A stretch of DNA of 64,000 bases from CAZLIC01 sp964559535 (GTDB taxonomy: Bacteria > Pseudomonadota > Alphaproteobacteria > Rhodobacterales > Rhodobacteraceae), in NCBI GenBank assembly GCA_964559535.1, contig CAZLIC010000007.1, positions 1-64,000 on the forward strand, in the 5' to 3' direction. The notes under the pieces are model-generated. The model saw only the letters and a program-made list of their open reading frames with translations. It was not told the DNA's origin and ran no database searches. This document shows, piece by piece, positions 60,874 to 64,000 of the stretch. Position 1 is the first letter of the stretch, and each line of letters opens with the position of its first letter. The translations under genes and the position numbers were made by a program.

Positions 60874-62289
60874 ATGCGCGACATGACGGATGCCTTGCAT
60901 CTTGGCTGGGAGGAATGGGTGGCCCTGCCGGAGTTGGGGCTGCCCGCGCTGAAGGCCAAGGTTGACACCGGCGCCCGCACCAGTGCCCTGCACGCCTTCG
61001 ACATCGAGCCCTTCGGGCCGAACAGTGGGCATGTGCGCTTTGCCATCCACCCGATTCCGGGGCGCGAGGATGTCACGATCGCCTGCTCGGCCCCGGTGAA
61101 GGACCGGCGCGAAATCCTGTCGTCGAACGGCGAGGCCGAGCATCGCTACATCGTCGAGACAGACCTGATGCTGGGCGACAGGCGCTGGCCCATCGAGGTG
61201 AGCCTGACCGACCGCGGCGCGATGAGCTATCGCATGCTTTTGGGCCGGCAGGCGCTGGGCGAGGGGGCCACGGTCTCGGCCAATGCCGGGTTCCTGCATC
61301 GGCAGTTGAGCTATGAGGCGTATCATTCGGCGGCGGCGCTGAAGCGCATGCCCAAACGGACATTGCGGATTGCCGTGCTCAGCCGCGAGGGCGGCGCCTA
61401 CTCGACGCAGCGGATCGTCGAGGAGGGCACCAGGCGGCGCCATGTGGTCGAGGTGCTGGACACCACGCGGCTGTACATGGGTATCGGCACCCCGGCGGGC
61501 GACATCTACTATGACGGGCAGCGCCTGCCGCATTTCGACGCCATCATTCCGCGGGTGGGAACATCAGTCACGGCCTATGGCGCGGCGGTGCTGCGGCAGT
61601 TCCAGGCGCGGGGCGCCTGGCTGGTGAACCCGCCCGACGGCATCGTGGCCAGCCGCGACAAGCTGCATGCCCACCAGATTCTTGCCCGCCAGCGGATTCC
61701 GATGCCTGCCACGGCCTTTGCCAGTTCGCCCAAGGACACCGATAACCTGATCGCCCTGGCAGGCGGCGTGCCGCTGGTGGTGAAGCTTCTGGAATCGACG
61801 CAAGGCAAGGGCGTCGTGCTGGCCGAAACGCCTGCCGCCGCGGCCAGTGTCATCAGCGCCTTCCGCGGCTTGAAGGCGGATTTCCTGGTGCAGCGCTTTG
61901 TGGCCGAAGCCAAGGGGGCCGACATCCGCTGCCTGGTGATTGACGGCAGGGTGGTGGCCAGCATGCGGCGGCAGGCGGCGGCGGGCGAGTTCCGGTCGAA
62001 CATCCACCAGGGCGGCGCGGGCGAGGCGGTGCGCATCACGCGCGACGAACGCGACCTTGCGCTGCGCGCGGCCAAGGCGTTCCGTCTGGGCATGGCGGGG
62101 GTGGACCTGCTGCGCGCCCTTGACGGTCCGAAGGTGCTGGAGGTGAACTCGTCGCCGGGGTTCCGCGGCATCGAGGGCTGCACCGGGCGCGATGTGTCCG
62201 GCGCGCTGTGGGATGCCATCGAGCGGCACATGCGCCCCACGCCTGCGCGTCGCGTTGCACGCCGGGTGGAAGTTGGCGCTAGCGTCTGA
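60874..62289 (+). CDS. RimB-RimK fusion: retropepsin-like protease plus ATP-grasp ligase
   Basis: 471 aa. Residues about 8-155 are a RimB-like (ATP-dependent zinc protease, DUF/PF05618-type) domain with the aspartic-type motif KVDTGARTSALHA. Residues about 170-455 are a RimK ATP-grasp domain (LHAHQILARQRIPMPATAF, VKLLESTQGKGVVL, LQVFV-like LVQRFV, and metal-binding KVLEVNSSPGFRGIE). RimK adds glutamates to ribosomal protein S6. Separate rimB and rimK genes are usual, so the fused form is notable. Converges on glmM with a 3-bp gap. Confidence 0.87.
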   Translation: MRDMTDALHLGWEEWVALPELGLPALKAKVDTGARTSALHAFDIEPFGPNSGHVRFAIHPIPGREDVTIACSAPVKDRREILSSNGEAEHRYIVETDLMLGDRRWPIEVSLTDRGAMSYRMLLGRQALGEGATVSANAGFLHRQLSYEAYHSAAALKRMPKRTLRIAVLSREGGAYSTQRIVEEGTRRRHVVEVLDTTRLYMGIGTPAGDIYYDGQRLPHFDAIIPRVGTSVTAYGAAVLRQFQARGAWLVNPPDGIVASRDKLHAHQILARQRIPMPATAFASSPKDTDNLIALAGGVPLVVKLLESTQGKGVVLAETPAAAASVISAFRGLKADFLVQRFVAEAKGADIRCLVIDGRVVASMRRQAAAGEFRSNIHQGGAGEAVRITRDERDLALRAAKAFRLGMAGVDLLRALDGPKVLEVNSSPGFRGIEGCTGRDVSGALWDAIERHMRPTPARRVARRVEVGASV

Positions 62290-62292
62290 CCG

Positions 62293-63636
62293 TCAGGCCG
62301 CGTCCTTCACGGCGGCGACGATGCTGTCGACCACCAGTTCCAGCAGCGCCGGGTCCTCGCACTCGGCCATCACGCGGATCAGCGGTTCGGTGCCCGACTT
62401 GCGGATCAGCAGGCGGCCCGAGCCGTTCAGCCTCGCCTCGGCCGCGGCCACGGCGGCCTTCACCGGCGCGGCATCCAGCGGTTTCGCGCCTTCCGAGTAG
62501 CGCACGTTCTTCAGCATCTGCGGCACCGGGGCAAACTGGCGGGCCAGCGTGCTGGCGGGCTGGCCGGTGCGGGCCATTTCGGCCAGGAACTGCAGGCCCG
62601 CAACCAGACCGTCGCCGGTGGTGGCATAGTCGGTCATCACAATGTGGCCCGACTGTTCGCCGCCCAGGTTCCAGCCGCCCTCGCGCATGCGTTCCACCAC
62701 ATAGCGGTCGCCCACCGGCGCGCGTTCCAGCCGCAGCCCGCGCGCCGCCAGGAACCGCTCCAGCCCAAGGTTCGACATCACCGAGGCCACCAGCACGCCG
62801 CCGTTCAGCCGCCCCTCCTGGCCCCAGCGGGCCGCGAACAGCGCCATGATCTGGTCGCCGTCGGCCGCCTGCCCGTGTTCGTCGATCAGGATCACCCGGT
62901 CGGCATCGCCGTCCAGGCAGATGCCCACATGCGCCCCGTGCGCCACGACGGTTTCGGCGGCGGTGCGCGGGTGGGTTGACCCGCAGTTGTCGTTGATGTT
63001 GTGGCCATTGGGGTTGGTGCCCACGGGAATCACGGTGGCCCCCAGTTCCCACAGCACTTCGGGTGCGGCCTTGTAGGCCGCCCCGTTGGCGCAATCGACC
63101 ACCACCTTCAGCCCGTCCAGCGTCAGGCCCCCCGGGAAGGTCGTCTTGACGAATTCCTGGTACCGCCCGCGGCCATCCTCGATGCGCTTGGCCCGGCCGA
63201 TCTCGGCCGGGGCCACCAGTTCGGGCGGGGCGGCCAGCAGGCCCTCGATCTCGATCTCGGCCGCATCGTCCAGCTTGAAGCCGTCGGGGCCGAAGAACTT
63301 GATCCCGTTGTCGGCCGCCGGGTTGTGGCTGGCCGAGATCATCACGCCAAGGTCCGCCCGCATCGACCGCGTCAGGAACCCTACCGCGGGCGTCGGCACC
63401 GGGCCCAGCAGCAGCACGTTCATGCCCATCGACGTCAGCCCAGCTGTCATCGCGTTTTCCAGCATGTAGCCCGAAAGCCGGGTGTCCTTGCCGATGACAA
63501 CCCGGTGCGCGCCCTTGCCGCCGTCACGGCGGAAATAGCGCCCTGCGGCGGCGCCCAGTTTCAGCGCCATCTCGGCCGTCATCGGGTGCTTGTTGGCCTG
63601 TCCGCGTACTCCGTCGGTTCCGAAAAGCCTGCTCAT
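62293..63636 (-). CDS. glmM: Phosphoglucosamine mutase
   Basis: 447 aa. Interconverts glucosamine-6-P and glucosamine-1-P for peptidoglycan and lipopolysaccharide precursors. Active-site phosphoserine loop GVMISASHNPAADNGIKFFG (about 95-114), metal loop DGDADR (LDGDADRVILID) and sugar-binding GEQSGH. Start MSRLFGTDGVRGQANKHP at 63636 overlaps folP by ATGA. Confidence 0.97.
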   Translation of the reverse strand: MSRLFGTDGVRGQANKHPMTAEMALKLGAAAGRYFRRDGGKGAHRVVIGKDTRLSGYMLENAMTAGLTSMGMNVLLLGPVPTPAVGFLTRSMRADLGVMISASHNPAADNGIKFFGPDGFKLDDAAEIEIEGLLAAPPELVAPAEIGRAKRIEDGRGRYQEFVKTTFPGGLTLDGLKVVVDCANGAAYKAAPEVLWELGATVIPVGTNPNGHNINDNCGSTHPRTAAETVVAHGAHVGICLDGDADRVILIDEHGQAADGDQIMALFAARWGQEGRLNGGVLVASVMSNLGLERFLAARGLRLERAPVGDRYVVERMREGGWNLGGEQSGHIVMTDYATTGDGLVAGLQFLAEMARTGQPASTLARQFAPVPQMLKNVRYSEGAKPLDAAPVKAAVAAAEARLNGSGRLLIRKSGTEPLIRVMAECEDPALLELVVDSIVAAVKDAA

Positions 63637-64000
63637 GCCCCACCCCGTGTTGCCGCCTGCCACAATGCAAGCGCCTGTTTCGTTTCGGCCACGTCATGCA
63701 CCCGCAGGATCTGTACGCCCTGCGCCACGGCGGCCAGCGCCACCGCCACCGAACCCGGCATGCGGTCGGCCGGTTCGGGCACGCCCGAAATGGTGCCGAT
63801 GAACCGCTTGCGGCTGGCGCCCACCAGCACCGGCACGCCCAGCGCATGAAACAGCGACACCCGCGCCAGAAGGTCCAGATTGTGCGCAAGCGTCTTGCCG
63901 AAGCCGATGCCGGGGTCCACCACGATGCGGTCGCGCGCAATGCCCGCCAGTTCGGCCACGCGGATGCGGGTGTCCAGCGCATCGAACACATCCAGCAGCA
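63633..64000 (-). CDS. folP: Dihydropteroate synthase, C-terminal part
   Basis: Only the last about 120 residues are in the window; the N-terminal part lies beyond base 64000. VVDPGIGFGKTLAHNLDLLAR is the conserved DHPS block, and LVGASRKRFIGTISG and LRVHDVAET the C-terminal pterin/phosphate and R-V-H-D motifs. Converts 6-hydroxymethyl-dihydropterin pyrophosphate and pABA to dihydropteroate. Co-translated with glmM. Confidence 0.95.
   Translation of the reverse strand, partial: LLDVFDALDTRIRVAELAGIARDRIVVDPGIGFGKTLAHNLDLLARVSLFHALGVPVLVGASRKRFIGTISGVPEPADRMPGSVAVALAAVAQGVQILRVHDVAETKQALALWQAATRGGA

Overview
The window is high-GC DNA (roughly two-thirds G+C by eye) from an alphaproteobacterium. 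Gene content points to the Rhodobacterales (Rhodobacter/Paracoccaceae type): a DUF1127 gene beside a LysR regulator, a short ProRS, a GTG-started HdaA translationally coupled to a PerM-like permease, and a full Tad/Flp pilus locus whose Flp pilins carry Asp-Trp in place of Glu-Tyr. This is inferred from gene families only. There are no rRNA or tRNA genes, no prophage, no CRISPR array and no intact insertion sequence. About 68 protein genes are supported, many joined by 4-nt ATGA or GTGA overlaps.

Layout. 1-13.8 kb: housekeeping and metabolic genes (tgt, rpmG, a GNAT acetyltransferase, a Bax-inhibitor-1 membrane protein, DUF1127 with a divergent LysR gene, a quinone-oxidoreductase-like MDR protein, an XRE regulator, hisN, 8-oxoguanine deaminase, a sugar/sorbosone dehydrogenase-like beta-propeller, guanine deaminase, then mgtE, 5-formyl-THF cyclo-ligase and a secreted protein). 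13.8-27.2 kb: a Tad pilus locus entirely on the minus strand. In transcription order it has four 61-aa Flp pilins, a 67-aa Flp-like pilin, cpaB, cpaC (secretin), an OmpA lipoprotein where cpaD would be expected, cpaE/tadZ, cpaF/tadA, tadB, tadC, two TPR lipoproteins, prepilin peptidase and an AAA ATPase. Intrinsic terminators divide it into several transcripts. 27.5-34.7 kb: a lytic transglycosylase, a P1B ATPase with a TPC motif, a small periplasmic protein, an EEP-family hydrolase, a TerB/DnaJ co-chaperone, a VOC protein and Ppx/GppA. 34.8-44.5 kb: ppk1, hdaA, perM, two small proteins, proS, a membrane protein, ssb, a second lytic transglycosylase and serS.

44.6-60.7 kb is the most distinctive region: a minus-strand catabolic and uptake cluster of about 16 kb. 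Reading with transcription it encodes a class III aminotransferase, an FAD oxidoreductase, a second FAD oxidoreductase, a GcvT-fold THF-dependent transferase, two Rieske oxygenases (the second resembling glycine-betaine monooxygenase), a PotDABC-type ABC importer, a cupin resembling the DMSP-lyase family, a YtcJ-type amidohydrolase, a VOC protein and a SAM methyltransferase. Almost every junction is an overlap or a gap of a few bases, so the genes are probably used together. My inference is import and stepwise demethylation of a methylated (betaine-like) nitrogen or sulfur compound, with one-carbon units passed to tetrahydrofolate. The substrate is unknown. No dedicated regulator or Rieske reductase gene lies inside the cluster. 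The right end carries a RimB-RimK fusion, glmM and the 3' part of folP.

The intergenic DNA holds several unexplained repeats: a two-copy element with a GTGTCCCAC palindrome at 3' ends of convergent genes (2185-2271 and 8515-8592), a long inverted repeat inside the ABC transporter operon (50089-50203), a pair of AT-rich hairpins (43141-43205), and a near-identical 293-bp duplication that carries a pilin gene (25777-26069 and 26588-26880).
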